Positions 8,330 through 16,545 of a DNA stretch of 47,756 nt are shown piece after piece. The notes under the pieces are model-generated. The model had not been told where the DNA came from and did not search any database. It worked only from the letters and a program-made list of their open reading frames with translations. Source of the stretch: Lysinibacillus mangiferihumi (lineage in GTDB: Bacteria > Bacillota > Bacilli > Bacillales_A > Planococcaceae); NCBI RefSeq assembly GCF_003049665.1, contig NZ_PYWM01000034.1:1-47756 (forward strand), in the 5' to 3' direction. Positions within the stretch are counted from its first letter, which is position 1, and each line of letters opens with the position of its first letter. The position numbers and the translations under genes are program-made.

Positions 8330-10594
8330 TTATTTATGAATTGCTCTATAAAGGAACAGACCGAAATGCGCTCGGCTAATTGCTTCATTTGGTTTAAAAA
8401 TGTTACCATCATAGCCTGTTGTAATCTTGTTAGCTGCTAGTTGTTGTACAAATGTATACGCCCAATGATCTTTTGGAACATCCTTAAAGGCAATACCACT
8501 TGTTCCATTTAATTGATATGCGATTGCAACAATTTTCGCCATCTGTGCTCGTGTTAATGTTGCATTCGGGTCAAAAGTATTGTTTTCGCGGCCACTCATA
8601 ATGCCCGCTTCCACAACGGCTGCAATTTCTTTAAAGTAAATGTGATTTGCCGGTATATCTTTGAAGTTTGGATTTTTCACATTTTTTGTATTTAAACCTA
8701 GTGCACGGCTAATAATGACAGCTGCATGTGCACGTGTCAGTTTGTCATTCGGTCTAAATGTTCCATCAGCCTGTCCGGTAATAATATTTTGAGACGTTAA
8801 ATATCCAATCTCTTTAAAGTATACGTAATTATTTGGAATATCTTTAAACAGCGCTGGCTTCGCTACAGTAACTGTAGCAATTTGACTCTTCGTGCCTAAA
8901 GTTGCAATGACCTTACCTGTTGTACCAGGATTTTGTGCGGTAAACTTACCATCGCTCGTTATAGTACCGATATTTCCTTCTACAGACCATTTCACTTGAG
9001 ATGGATTATAAACAATCGGCTTGCCTGCATCATCTTTTGCATCGATTGTAAATTTCACAGATTCTCCTGCTCCAACTGTTTTAGAGCTTGGCGTAACATT
9101 CATTGTTGTAGGAGCATCTACTACTTTGACTTGGAATGATCGCACCGCAGCGCCATCATAGCCGATGTAAATGCGTTCATCACCAGCCTGCGTTGCTGTA
9201 TAGTTTAAACCATTAATCTGTAATGTTTGGTTTTGAGAAGCTAACGTTACATGACCATCTAGTGGTAGTGTCGTAAAGTTATCATCTAAAACGTATTGTA
9301 TTGCGACACTCGATGAAGCACCTACTAGCAATGTTGCATAGTTTGTACTATTCGTAAATTTAATATGTGTCGCCTTGCCATTTGGCGCGGTACTTACCGC
9401 TTGTAGTGTGGCAGATACGAGACGCTGAGTATTACCTGAATTGGAAGGTAAATTCGCTAAAACAACATTATTACTGCCGTAGTTTCGAATTCCCATTGTT
9501 GTCGAACCACCGCCATCTAAATTAATGGCTCTATCCACCCCAAGTGCCACTAAATAATTAGCAAGTTGCACCATATTCATGCCCTTACTATGGCTTTGAC
9601 GTCCATCTACTGTGATGAAATGTACAGTTTTTCCATCGTTACTTGTAGCCACTACTGTACGTGGAGCAACTTCTTTTGCACGTGAACTTGTTGTGCTCAT
9701 CATAATATAAGGTTTACCATCCTTTACTAGATAAGGACCACTTGCCAACATAAATTGTGCATTTTGCCAAAGTTGGTCAATTGAAAAGTTTACACTCATC
9801 TCATCGCCAACCGCTACATGGCTTAACTTTTTGTGCCAATCGCCACCCTGTAAAGATACAACGAAGCCAGTAGATGGAATCGTTAATTTATCTTTTGATC
9901 CATAGGGCTTAATTTGTGTGACTTTTCCAGTTAACGTTTGACCAAATGTATTTTCTGTTATCGGCGAACCTGTGTCTACTACCATTTCAAACCCGAATTC
10001 ATTTGTATCTGTTGTTTTACTATAAAACTGTGGTGTATAAATAATCGCTTCATTTATATTGCGAATACGATTTAACCCTGACATTTCATATTTCGTGCCA
10101 TTATGGGCTAGTGTGACATCAAAATCAAAATAATCAATGACACCACGACCATCCGAATTCATACCAAAAGCTGTTGGAACGTTCATATATTGGTCGGAAC
10201 CTTTTGAAACCGCACCACCATTTAAAATAACATTATTTTTAGCTAGTAAAAATAATGGATAACCTTCAGACATATTATAAAAACTTGCATTAATAGCACC
10301 AACTACTCGATTTCCCTCACGAGAATGACGATTTGCATTTGCTACTGTCGATTCTTTTCCATTGACTGCTGCGGGCATTCCTAATTGTACTTCTGTCGTT
10401 GCATCATCAACATTAATCGTTAAGTGATTAATAGAATTTGTATAGGTATTGCTGTATGTATATTGTTTATACTGCACACCTTTTGAAAGTGGATAATTCT
10501 TCTTTTCTGTTTGAAATGCATAGGCATTTAGCGGACTAACAACAATCGACATCATTACAACTAAAATCAGTAAAATTTTTGCTATTCTTTTCAT
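8330..10594 (-). CDS. SLH-anchored phosphodiester glycosidase (NAGPA family)
   Basis: Exported surface protein of 754 residues. Signal peptide residues 1-26 (ends LNAYA). A phosphodiester glycosidase (NAGPA-type) domain covers about residues 80-390, with the family signatures VDGRQSHSKGM and INLDGGGSTTMGI. One or two Ig-like (Big) domains follow, to about residue 575. Three SLH domains end the protein (FKDIPNN..., FKDIPAN..., FKDVPKD...). Family members cleave sugar-phosphodiester bonds, as in N-acetylglucosamine-1-phosphodiesters and, in some bacteria, teichoic-acid-like polymers. Here the substrate is probably a wall polymer, since SLH domains tether it to the pyruvylated polysaccharide. 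Ribosome site GAGGAG lies upstream of the ATG. The domain call is firm; the substrate is inferred. Confidence 0.88.
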   Translation of the reverse strand: MKRIAKILLILVVMMSIVVSPLNAYAFQTEKKNYPLSKGVQYKQYTYSNTYTNSINHLTINVDDATTEVQLGMPAAVNGKESTVANANRHSREGNRVVGAINASFYNMSEGYPLFLLAKNNVILNGGAVSKGSDQYMNVPTAFGMNSDGRGVIDYFDFDVTLAHNGTKYEMSGLNRIRNINEAIIYTPQFYSKTTDTNEFGFEMVVDTGSPITENTFGQTLTGKVTQIKPYGSKDKLTIPSTGFVVSLQGGDWHKKLSHVAVGDEMSVNFSIDQLWQNAQFMLASGPYLVKDGKPYIMMSTTSSRAKEVAPRTVVATSNDGKTVHFITVDGRQSHSKGMNMVQLANYLVALGVDRAINLDGGGSTTMGIRNYGSNNVVLANLPSNSGNTQRLVSATLQAVSTAPNGKATHIKFTNSTNYATLLVGASSSVAIQYVLDDNFTTLPLDGHVTLASQNQTLQINGLNYTATQAGDERIYIGYDGAAVRSFQVKVVDAPTTMNVTPSSKTVGAGESVKFTIDAKDDAGKPIVYNPSQVKWSVEGNIGTITSDGKFTAQNPGTTGKVIATLGTKSQIATVTVAKPALFKDIPNNYVYFKEIGYLTSQNIITGQADGTFRPNDKLTRAHAAVIISRALGLNTKNVKNPNFKDIPANHIYFKEIAAVVEAGIMSGRENNTFDPNATLTRAQMAKIVAIAYQLNGTSGIAFKDVPKDHWAYTFVQQLAANKITTGYDGNIFKPNEAISRAHFGLFLYRAIHK

Positions 10595-10828
10595 TTTTCG
10601 CGCTCCTCATGAAATGTAGAGCCCTCACCTTCCCTTCTATGTTTTTCTTCTATAAGATTATCAAAAATATGCCAAAATAGCTATGGAACATTTAAGCTAT
10701 TTTCCAGTTTCATATAATTGGTAAAAAAACTATTTATATTGACGCATTTTATGATAATACGCATATTTAACCTTATGTCAACTCTCTAACTTTGGTAAAA
10801 TGATGTTAAAGTTTAGGAGGGTAAAAAT

Positions 10829-12724
10829 ATGAAAAAACTATCAATCATTGCAATGCTTATGACAATAATTAGCTTGCTCTTTTGGCAACCCCAATTAGCA
10901 TCTGCTGATGAACTATCAGGGCATGCCCACGAAAAGGGTCTTCGTTATTTGATATCCAAAAACGCTATAGTAATGGATGATAATGGCAGTTACCGCCCCA
11001 ATGACAATGTTACACGCGGAGAATTTGCTTCGTATTTAGCAAAGGTCATGAAGCTTGAAGCGAATAACGGTATGGTATTTACCGATGTACCTGATACATA
11101 TGTGTATGCAACAGATATTCAGCTTGCTGCTACAGCCGGCATTATAACTGGCTACATAGACGGGTCATTTAAGCCTGACGCCGCCATTTCAAGACAACAT
11201 ATGGCCATTATGTTGGAGAGAGCTATTGATTATTTAAAAATTCCTAAAGGTACGTCATCCATTACATTTAAGGATAATGCTTCTATTATTAAAGACTACC
11301 GTTCTGCTGTAGCAATCGGTGCACAGTTAGGCATCATCATTGGTTCTAATGGCTACTTTATGCCCGAAAAAAATGCAACAATTGGACAAGCTGCAACGTT
11401 CATTGAACGTTTGATGTTACTAGCTGGTGATGGAGCTGCCGACGTCTCAACGTATGCGATTAAGGAAATTTCAAATGGTACACTGGTCGGCAATCAAGGC
11501 TTTGCAAGTTTTGACGCTGCTGAAAAAGCAATCACAAAAAATACCCAAGTGATTGTCCAAAAAGATAAAATTGTGAAAATGTCCTCCGGCTATGTTGTCA
11601 CGAATAATTATGTTGCACTTTATTCTGAAACGATTAAAGATCAAATCGCTGTTGCAGGTAATACAGAGATGGAATATATCAGCAGTGATGCCACGCAAGT
11701 AAAAGTGAGATTAGCAGGTCAGGTTGGCTATTTAAAACAAGCAGATGTCACGTTAATTCCGTTTTCCCTAAGTAAAGGACGCTCTTACTACTCCAACGAA
11801 AATGGTGAAATTAAACATACGCTATACGATTATAAAACAAATAAATATTCTTCAAGCTATGTTTACGGAAAAGCACCTGCCTTCATGAAACAAGGTGAAA
11901 AATACTATAGCTGGAATGGCATTTATTTCACAAATGGAAATAGTTCTTCGAAAGGTGAAGCTTATAACTATTATCAATTTTTACCCGCACGTGCAACAAC
12001 GCAATATACAGCAGAAGAAATTGATGCTTACATTCTAAATAAGCTTGCCGAGGTTGAAAGTACAGGTATTACGCTTTATAAAGATGCTACAACAAAAAGT
12101 AAGCTAATCGGTTTAGGGAAGACATTAAAAGAAGTTGAGGCAAGCTCAAAAATTAATGCCATGCTAATATTGGCACTTGCGCAACATGAAAGTGCTTATG
12201 GTATGAGTGATCATGCTCAAAATTTAAACAACCTATTTGGTTTATATGTTTATGACACAAACCCACTTAACAAAAAATTCGATAGTGTCGCTGCTAACAT
12301 TAACGAACTTGTTGAGAAGTTTTTACAACCAAACTATATAACACCAGGTGGCTCTCCAGGTAGAAACTATGCGAATGGTGCTGTAGTTGGTTCAAAGGCA
12401 CTTGGCTTTAACGTCAAATATGCATCAGATCCATTTTGGGGTGCTAAAATTGCTGGCCACTACTACCGTGCTGAAAAAGCATTAGGCTTCAAAGATGCAA
12501 ATAATCCATATAAAATTGGCTTAACAACTACTGCAGGCCTAAATGTTCGTTTAGAGACTTCAACTAGCAATAGTCCACTCTTCACATATGCGCGCAGTGG
12601 TATGCCAGTTATCATCGTTAACACGGACATCAATGGCTGGCATGAAGTGCTACCTGATAAGCTTCATACAGGCACAGCTTACATTAGTAAAGATTATATT
12701 AAGCTTATAGATACAGTGAAATAA
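10829..12724 (+). CDS. SLH-anchored N-acetylglucosaminidase (GH73-type autolysin)
   Basis: Exported peptidoglycan hydrolase of 631 residues. Signal peptide residues 1-26 (ends ASADE). Three N-terminal SLH domains cover about residues 28-195. A linker region follows, then an endo-beta-N-acetylglucosaminidase domain at about residues 395-555, with the catalytic glutamate in LALAQHESAYG and LNNLFGLYVYD after it. A bacterial SH3 domain closes the protein (GLNVRLETSTSNSPLF...). AGGAGGG at 10814-10820 gives a strong start. It resembles Bacillus anthracis BslO in combining SLH anchoring with glucosaminidase activity, which there helps chain separation. The intergenic array at 12790-12925 lies directly behind its terminator. 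Confidence 0.9.
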   Translation: MKKLSIIAMLMTIISLLFWQPQLASADELSGHAHEKGLRYLISKNAIVMDDNGSYRPNDNVTRGEFASYLAKVMKLEANNGMVFTDVPDTYVYATDIQLAATAGIITGYIDGSFKPDAAISRQHMAIMLERAIDYLKIPKGTSSITFKDNASIIKDYRSAVAIGAQLGIIIGSNGYFMPEKNATIGQAATFIERLMLLAGDGAADVSTYAIKEISNGTLVGNQGFASFDAAEKAITKNTQVIVQKDKIVKMSSGYVVTNNYVALYSETIKDQIAVAGNTEMEYISSDATQVKVRLAGQVGYLKQADVTLIPFSLSKGRSYYSNENGEIKHTLYDYKTNKYSSSYVYGKAPAFMKQGEKYYSWNGIYFTNGNSSSKGEAYNYYQFLPARATTQYTAEEIDAYILNKLAEVESTGITLYKDATTKSKLIGLGKTLKEVEASSKINAMLILALAQHESAYGMSDHAQNLNNLFGLYVYDTNPLNKKFDSVAANINELVEKFLQPNYITPGGSPGRNYANGAVVGSKALGFNVKYASDPFWGAKIAGHYYRAEKALGFKDANNPYKIGLTTTAGLNVRLETSTSNSPLFTYARSGMPVIIVNTDINGWHEVLPDKLHTGTAYISKDYIKLIDTVK

Positions 12725-12729
12725 GAAAT

Positions 12730-12767
12730 AGCGCCAATCCAATAGCTAAATTGGATGGCGCTTTTTT
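12730..12767 (+). terminator. Terminator of the glucosaminidase gene
   Basis: AGCGCC.ATCCAAT pairs with ATTGGATGGCGCT and is followed by six T residues, 6 bases after the stop codon. Confidence 0.9.
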
Positions 12768-12789
12768 ATGGTTACATCGGTGTGGGTGA

Positions 12790-12925
12790 TTTACCCGCGA
12801 TTTTTTGTGGTTTACCCGCGAAATGCACCTGTTTACCCGCGATTTTTTGTCATTTACCCGCGAAATGCACCTGTTTACCCGCGATTTTATGTGGTTTACC
12901 CGCGAATCACACACATTTACCCGCG
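12790..12925. repeat. 21-bp phased intergenic array A, 7 units, core TTTACCCGCGA
   Basis: The core TTTACCCGCG starts at 12790, 12811, 12832, 12853, 12874, 12895 and 12916, a spacing of exactly 21 bases each time. The first six cores read on to A. The ten following bases alternate: TTTTTTGTGG, AATGCACCTG, TTTTTTGTCA, AATGCACCTG, TTTTATGTGG, ATCACACACA, so a 42-bp super-period overlies the 21-bp one. The array sits between two terminators and two convergent genes. It opens frames on both strands because 21 is a multiple of three; none has a ribosome site and I do not call them genes. Confidence 0.95.
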
Positions 12926-12938
12926 TTTACAATAAACA

Positions 12939-12968
12939 AAAGGGCTGCCCACAAGAGGATAGCCCTTC
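12939..12968. terminator. Terminator between array A and the polymerase gene
   Basis: AAGGGCT...AGCCCTT hairpin with flanking A/T runs; it serves the minus-strand polymerase gene ending at 12973 and can also act on transcription from the left. Confidence 0.75.
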
Positions 12969-12972
12969 ATTA

Positions 12973-14253
12973 TTAATATTTAAGTTTTCTTTGCTCGGTT
13001 TTAATAATTGCCGATGCAATGACGACGAAACCTAACATTAAAATAAAGATTAAATCAAGTAATCCAGTGTGCATAGACACGGTAAACAATGTAATGACAA
13101 ATGCGTACGCTACTGAGTGGAAACTACGAATGCCACCTTGTTTCACTTTATTATAGATTAATGAAATTAACACACCGTACAATAAGAAGCCAATTGCCAC
13201 AAGCGCATAGCCACCATCTAGGAATAGCTGTCCAATAAAGGTCGGTGTTGTCGTTCTTGTAGGTCGTGTAATATATTTACCTTCTTCCACGCTTAAAGAG
13301 TTAACAACCTCTGTTACCTTCATACGTGGTGAAATTTGCTCACCCGGAAGAATTGTATTAAAGATACCTTTATGAATTTGACCGTTTAAATAGCCCTCTT
13401 CTTGTGTGTACTCGATAATTTTACTTAAAACGATATGACCTGTTACACTTTCACCATTTAATGAACGCATCCATTTTGGCGTTAAGTTTACTTTTTGCTC
13501 AACTGTTAACAGTTTTTCTTTTTCTGTCTCTGTCAGTTCTACATCTGGTTGATCGCGATTATTAAATTCTTTCGTTGTATCTTCTGTCACCACACGTAAG
13601 AAACCGAACATCGAGAATGCTACACCTATAACAAATAATGCTGTTAGGAACCAAGTTAATTTTACACGTTTCACAACATAGTGGAAAATAATAATTCCAG
13701 TAAATAGCATAATAATTAAAGGCGTACGATAGCCCATTAATAGGAATAGGAACATCACAACAGCAAAGATTGAGCCGTATACTATTGCCTTCTTCCACGT
13801 CATATTCTTTTCTAAAATCATTTTGTAAGATAATAATAGTAAAATTCCGTACCATAATAACTGACTAAAAAAGTTTAGTTTTGGATCAAGATTACGACGA
13901 TTGGATTCATCGGAAATTCCTAAACCACCGCCAAAGATCATCATTAAATAAGACGCTAATCCGATTAATGTTAATAACACAACAAAGTGAATCACATATT
14001 TTCCTAAGAACGATAGCCCGAATGTTGGGATTGTCCATTGTAATCGATCAATTATATAAACACCGATGTAATAGCAAACAAGCGCTAGTAATACAGCTGG
14101 CAAAATTGACACACGAACATTAAATAATTCAAATCGATGAAAATCAAATAGACTTGTAAAGAAATATAGTACTAATATAAAAGGTAAAAAGAAATACGGT
14201 GAAAACGTATCAATCTTATTGACCTTTGTGAAAACTTGCTTCAGTTTATTCAT
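12973..14253 (-). CDS. Wzy-like oligosaccharide repeat-unit polymerase (O-antigen polymerase family)
   Basis: Integral membrane protein of 426 residues with about 10-12 hydrophobic helices and one large hydrophilic outer loop (about residues 225-320, starting VTEDTTKEFNNRD), the typical plan of Wzy-type polymerases. It would join lipid-linked repeat units into the wall polysaccharide outside the membrane, complementing the flippase and glycosyltransferase at 4348-6983. No catalytic motif can be recognised because the family has little sequence conservation. The ATG at 14253 has no adjacent ribosome site; AGGAGGG (14284-14290) is 30 bases upstream with a small hairpin between. An in-frame stop lies just after that AGGAGGG, so no earlier standard start exists. 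The call rests on topology and context. Confidence 0.7.
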   Translation of the reverse strand: MNKLKQVFTKVNKIDTFSPYFFLPFILVLYFFTSLFDFHRFELFNVRVSILPAVLLALVCYYIGVYIIDRLQWTIPTFGLSFLGKYVIHFVVLLTLIGLASYLMMIFGGGLGISDESNRRNLDPKLNFFSQLLWYGILLLLSYKMILEKNMTWKKAIVYGSIFAVVMFLFLLMGYRTPLIIMLFTGIIIFHYVVKRVKLTWFLTALFVIGVAFSMFGFLRVVTEDTTKEFNNRDQPDVELTETEKEKLLTVEQKVNLTPKWMRSLNGESVTGHIVLSKIIEYTQEEGYLNGQIHKGIFNTILPGEQISPRMKVTEVVNSLSVEEGKYITRPTRTTTPTFIGQLFLDGGYALVAIGFLLYGVLISLIYNKVKQGGIRSFHSVAYAFVITLFTVSMHTGLLDLIFILMLGFVVIASAIIKTEQRKLKY

Positions 14254-14262
14254 ACATGTAAT

Positions 14263-14290
14263 ACATCTAAAAAGATGTTATTGCCCTCCT
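14263..14290 (-). promoter_or_regulatory. Displaced ribosome site plus hairpin ahead of the polymerase gene
   Basis: On the minus strand AGGAGGG (14284-14290) is followed by a hairpin ACATCT-TTTT-AGATGT (14263-14278) and only then the ATG at 14253. Folding of the hairpin would shorten the gap from 30 to about 14 bases. A six-codon frame starting with the ATG inside the right arm runs over the real start. Confidence 0.5.
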
Positions 14291-14524
14291 CTATCATGAA
14301 TCAATAGTTGTTATCACTATTATTCTTTAGTTTTCCCTACAAAAACAAAGGTTATTATATCATAAATACGGTTAGACTTATAGAAAGGATTGAATTGATT
14401 TTACATAAAAAAGCTAAAAAATTTCATTTTTACCTAATTCTCTACGAATCAGTCAATATTTAGGTGTATGATGAAATTTAGTAATACTATTTTGAGAAAA
14501 ATAAAAAGCAAGGATGTGGATTTA

Positions 14525-16453
14525 TTGAAGAAATATGTTATTTCCTTCATCGCTGTCTGTGCTTGTATGCTTGTTGCATTGCTATCACCGACGCAAGCCC
14601 AGGCTACAACACAAAAAATCGGCATTGTTTTCTCTGAAAGTAGTGAGAAATATGCCAACACTACACACCCTGGTGGTACATATGAGGGACAAACAGTATC
14701 TCCAAAGGTCGACTATAGCTCAACGTATAACAAAGAACTTAAAGCATACCTTTTATATCAGCAACAAGGCTTCCATGTAGAGAAAATTTTCGAAAAGGAC
14801 TTAAATAACCTAGAAAACTTAAGTCAATATGATGCAATCGTCTTTCCATATACGGTCATGATGAATCATCAACAACGAGAAAATCTCAAAATATACGTTC
14901 GAAATGGTGGCGGTGCTATTTTTGCATTCCAAACAGCACGTAATGAATCAGCAAAATTTCCGAAAGCTGGTCAAATGGATCTTTCTCCATTAATCTATGA
15001 CGTCGACTCTTGGGTCATGGAATGGGATAACTTATCAGAAGTTTTCAATGCACGCTTTATCGACGATATTGTGCTAGGTAACGCGACCATTAGCAATGCA
15101 AATTCAGTTCACCCAATTATACAAAACGCCACAAAAGAGCTCGGTAAAAGCACGCTTAGTCTGTCAAAATCGGATAAAGAGTGGGTTGAAATTATAAAAC
15201 CTTGGCAAGGTGGCTCCGCTTCACCGATTTTATATTTCTCGAATTACAACTATACCGATAAGCCACAAACGATGAAGAAAAATGAATTTGGTGCTGCTCA
15301 TGCTATTGAATATGGCAAAGGAAGAGTTGTACAAATCGGCTTCAAAATTTTCGATTATATGACGATTAATGTGAAAGCAGACTGGCAAGACAATGAAAAC
15401 GGTGCTGCTTACTCGACCACACGGGGCGACACAGATGCTCAAATATTTATGAAGCACGCTTTACATTGGGTTGCCGAAGATCACGATGGATATGTGCCAC
15501 GCCGCTATCATCTTTCTCTATACTCTGACGGTGTGCAAAGTTATGTAGCGCCATCTGGTCAATTTGTCTTTTACTCTACAGTAACAGTAAAAAACAACGG
15601 TAATGTGCCTGCTCGTGGTACGTTAACAGTAGAAATTGTTGATGCGAACGACCGTATTGTCGGAAAGGGGCACGATCGTTACATACCAGGTCTAGCCGCA
15701 GACGCGACAACATCGAACGCAGACCGGAAAGATATTAGTACCCACTCGGAAAAATATCAAATCTTGATGCCTGGAAATTTAGCCGCTGGAACGTATACGA
15801 TACGCACTTCCTTCATTGAAGGTCGTAATGATCGTAAAAATGCAGACGAAAAATTTGCAACTATTGCAGAAATTAAAACGCTCACACGCACAAAAGGTTC
15901 CAATAAGGCCTCTATTGGCAATGCTCCATTCTTCCAAGATGTACCAAAATCAAGTGGTGCTTACTATGATATTAAAAACTTACATGCACTTGGTGTGGTA
16001 AAAGGCAGTAATGGCAAATTTAATCCCCAAGGCACATTAACACGCTTGCAAGCTACCGAAATGGTGTTACGTGCACTAGGAATTTCACCTTTAAGTTCAG
16101 CCACATTGCATGCCAGTGATATCAAAGCAGGTGATTATGGCTATGCAGTACTAGCTACAGGCGTTCGTTACGGGATTATTACTTTAGAAGATGGTAAAAT
16201 CAACGCGCACCAGCCAATGACACGTGCTGCTATGGCACATGCACTTGTTAAAGGTTTTAAGTTACAAGGCTATTCTAGTAAATCATTTTCTGACGTTCCT
16301 ACATCTCATACCTATTTTAAAGATATTCAAGCGCTCTATGCGTTAAATATAACAACAGGCTATGCAGATCAAACATTTAAGCCAAACAATACGGTATCCC
16401 GTCAAAACTTTGCTCAATTTGTTAATCGTACATTACACGCAAATGCGAAATAG
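14525..16453 (+). CDS. Exported GATase1-like / CARDB-like protein with three C-terminal SLH domains
   Basis: Surface protein of about 642 residues. After a signal peptide (KKYVISFIAVCACMLVALLS..., ends AQA) comes a flavodoxin-like domain similar to ThuA or class-I glutamine amidotransferase folds (IGIVFSESSE...; DAIVFPYTVMM; YVRNGGGAIFAF), about residues 28-310. The usual nucleophile position reads AFQTAR, so no amidotransferase cysteine is present. A CARDB-like beta domain (VQSYVAPSGQFVFYSTVTVK) follows, then three SLH domains (FQDVPKSS..., a middle one lacking the full motif, FSDVPTSH...). Start: AAGGATGTG at 14510-14518 with six bases to TTG 14525 gives a compact signal peptide; the alternative ATG 14468/14471 adds 18-19 polar residues. 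Function unknown; possibly carbohydrate binding or processing. Confidence 0.75.
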   Translation: MKKYVISFIAVCACMLVALLSPTQAQATTQKIGIVFSESSEKYANTTHPGGTYEGQTVSPKVDYSSTYNKELKAYLLYQQQGFHVEKIFEKDLNNLENLSQYDAIVFPYTVMMNHQQRENLKIYVRNGGGAIFAFQTARNESAKFPKAGQMDLSPLIYDVDSWVMEWDNLSEVFNARFIDDIVLGNATISNANSVHPIIQNATKELGKSTLSLSKSDKEWVEIIKPWQGGSASPILYFSNYNYTDKPQTMKKNEFGAAHAIEYGKGRVVQIGFKIFDYMTINVKADWQDNENGAAYSTTRGDTDAQIFMKHALHWVAEDHDGYVPRRYHLSLYSDGVQSYVAPSGQFVFYSTVTVKNNGNVPARGTLTVEIVDANDRIVGKGHDRYIPGLAADATTSNADRKDISTHSEKYQILMPGNLAAGTYTIRTSFIEGRNDRKNADEKFATIAEIKTLTRTKGSNKASIGNAPFFQDVPKSSGAYYDIKNLHALGVVKGSNGKFNPQGTLTRLQATEMVLRALGISPLSSATLHASDIKAGDYGYAVLATGVRYGIITLEDGKINAHQPMTRAAMAHALVKGFKLQGYSSKSFSDVPTSHTYFKDIQALYALNITTGYADQTFKPNNTVSRQNFAQFVNRTLHANAK

Positions 16454-16475
16454 ATTTTGACTATTGTCAAAATCT
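16452..16475 (+). repeat. Perfect inverted repeat over the stop codon
   Basis: AGATTTTGAC and its complement GTCAAAATCT around a 4-base loop begin inside the TAG stop of the preceding gene. No T-run follows, so it is not a normal intrinsic terminator. It may protect the 3' end of the mRNA. Confidence 0.55.
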
Positions 16476-16499
16476 ACTATTGCTAGTTAAATCCAAATA

Positions 16500-16544
16500 A
16501 AAAAGAGCTACACAGTTCATATTTTGAACAATGTAGCTCTTTTT
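16500..16544. terminator. Bidirectional terminator between convergent SLH genes
   Basis: AAAAAGAGCTACA...GTTCA pairs with TGAAC...TGTAGCTCTTTTT, with A and T runs at both ends. It separates the gene ending at 16453 from the amidase gene ending at 16546. Confidence 0.9.
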
Positions 16545-16545
16545 A

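Noticed and set aside
12705..13035. Several overlapping open frames across array A on both strands, with products repeating LPAIFC and FTRE motifs
   Set aside because: The 21-bp period is a multiple of three, so any frame without a stop in one unit stays open. No ribosome sites are present and both strands are equally open.
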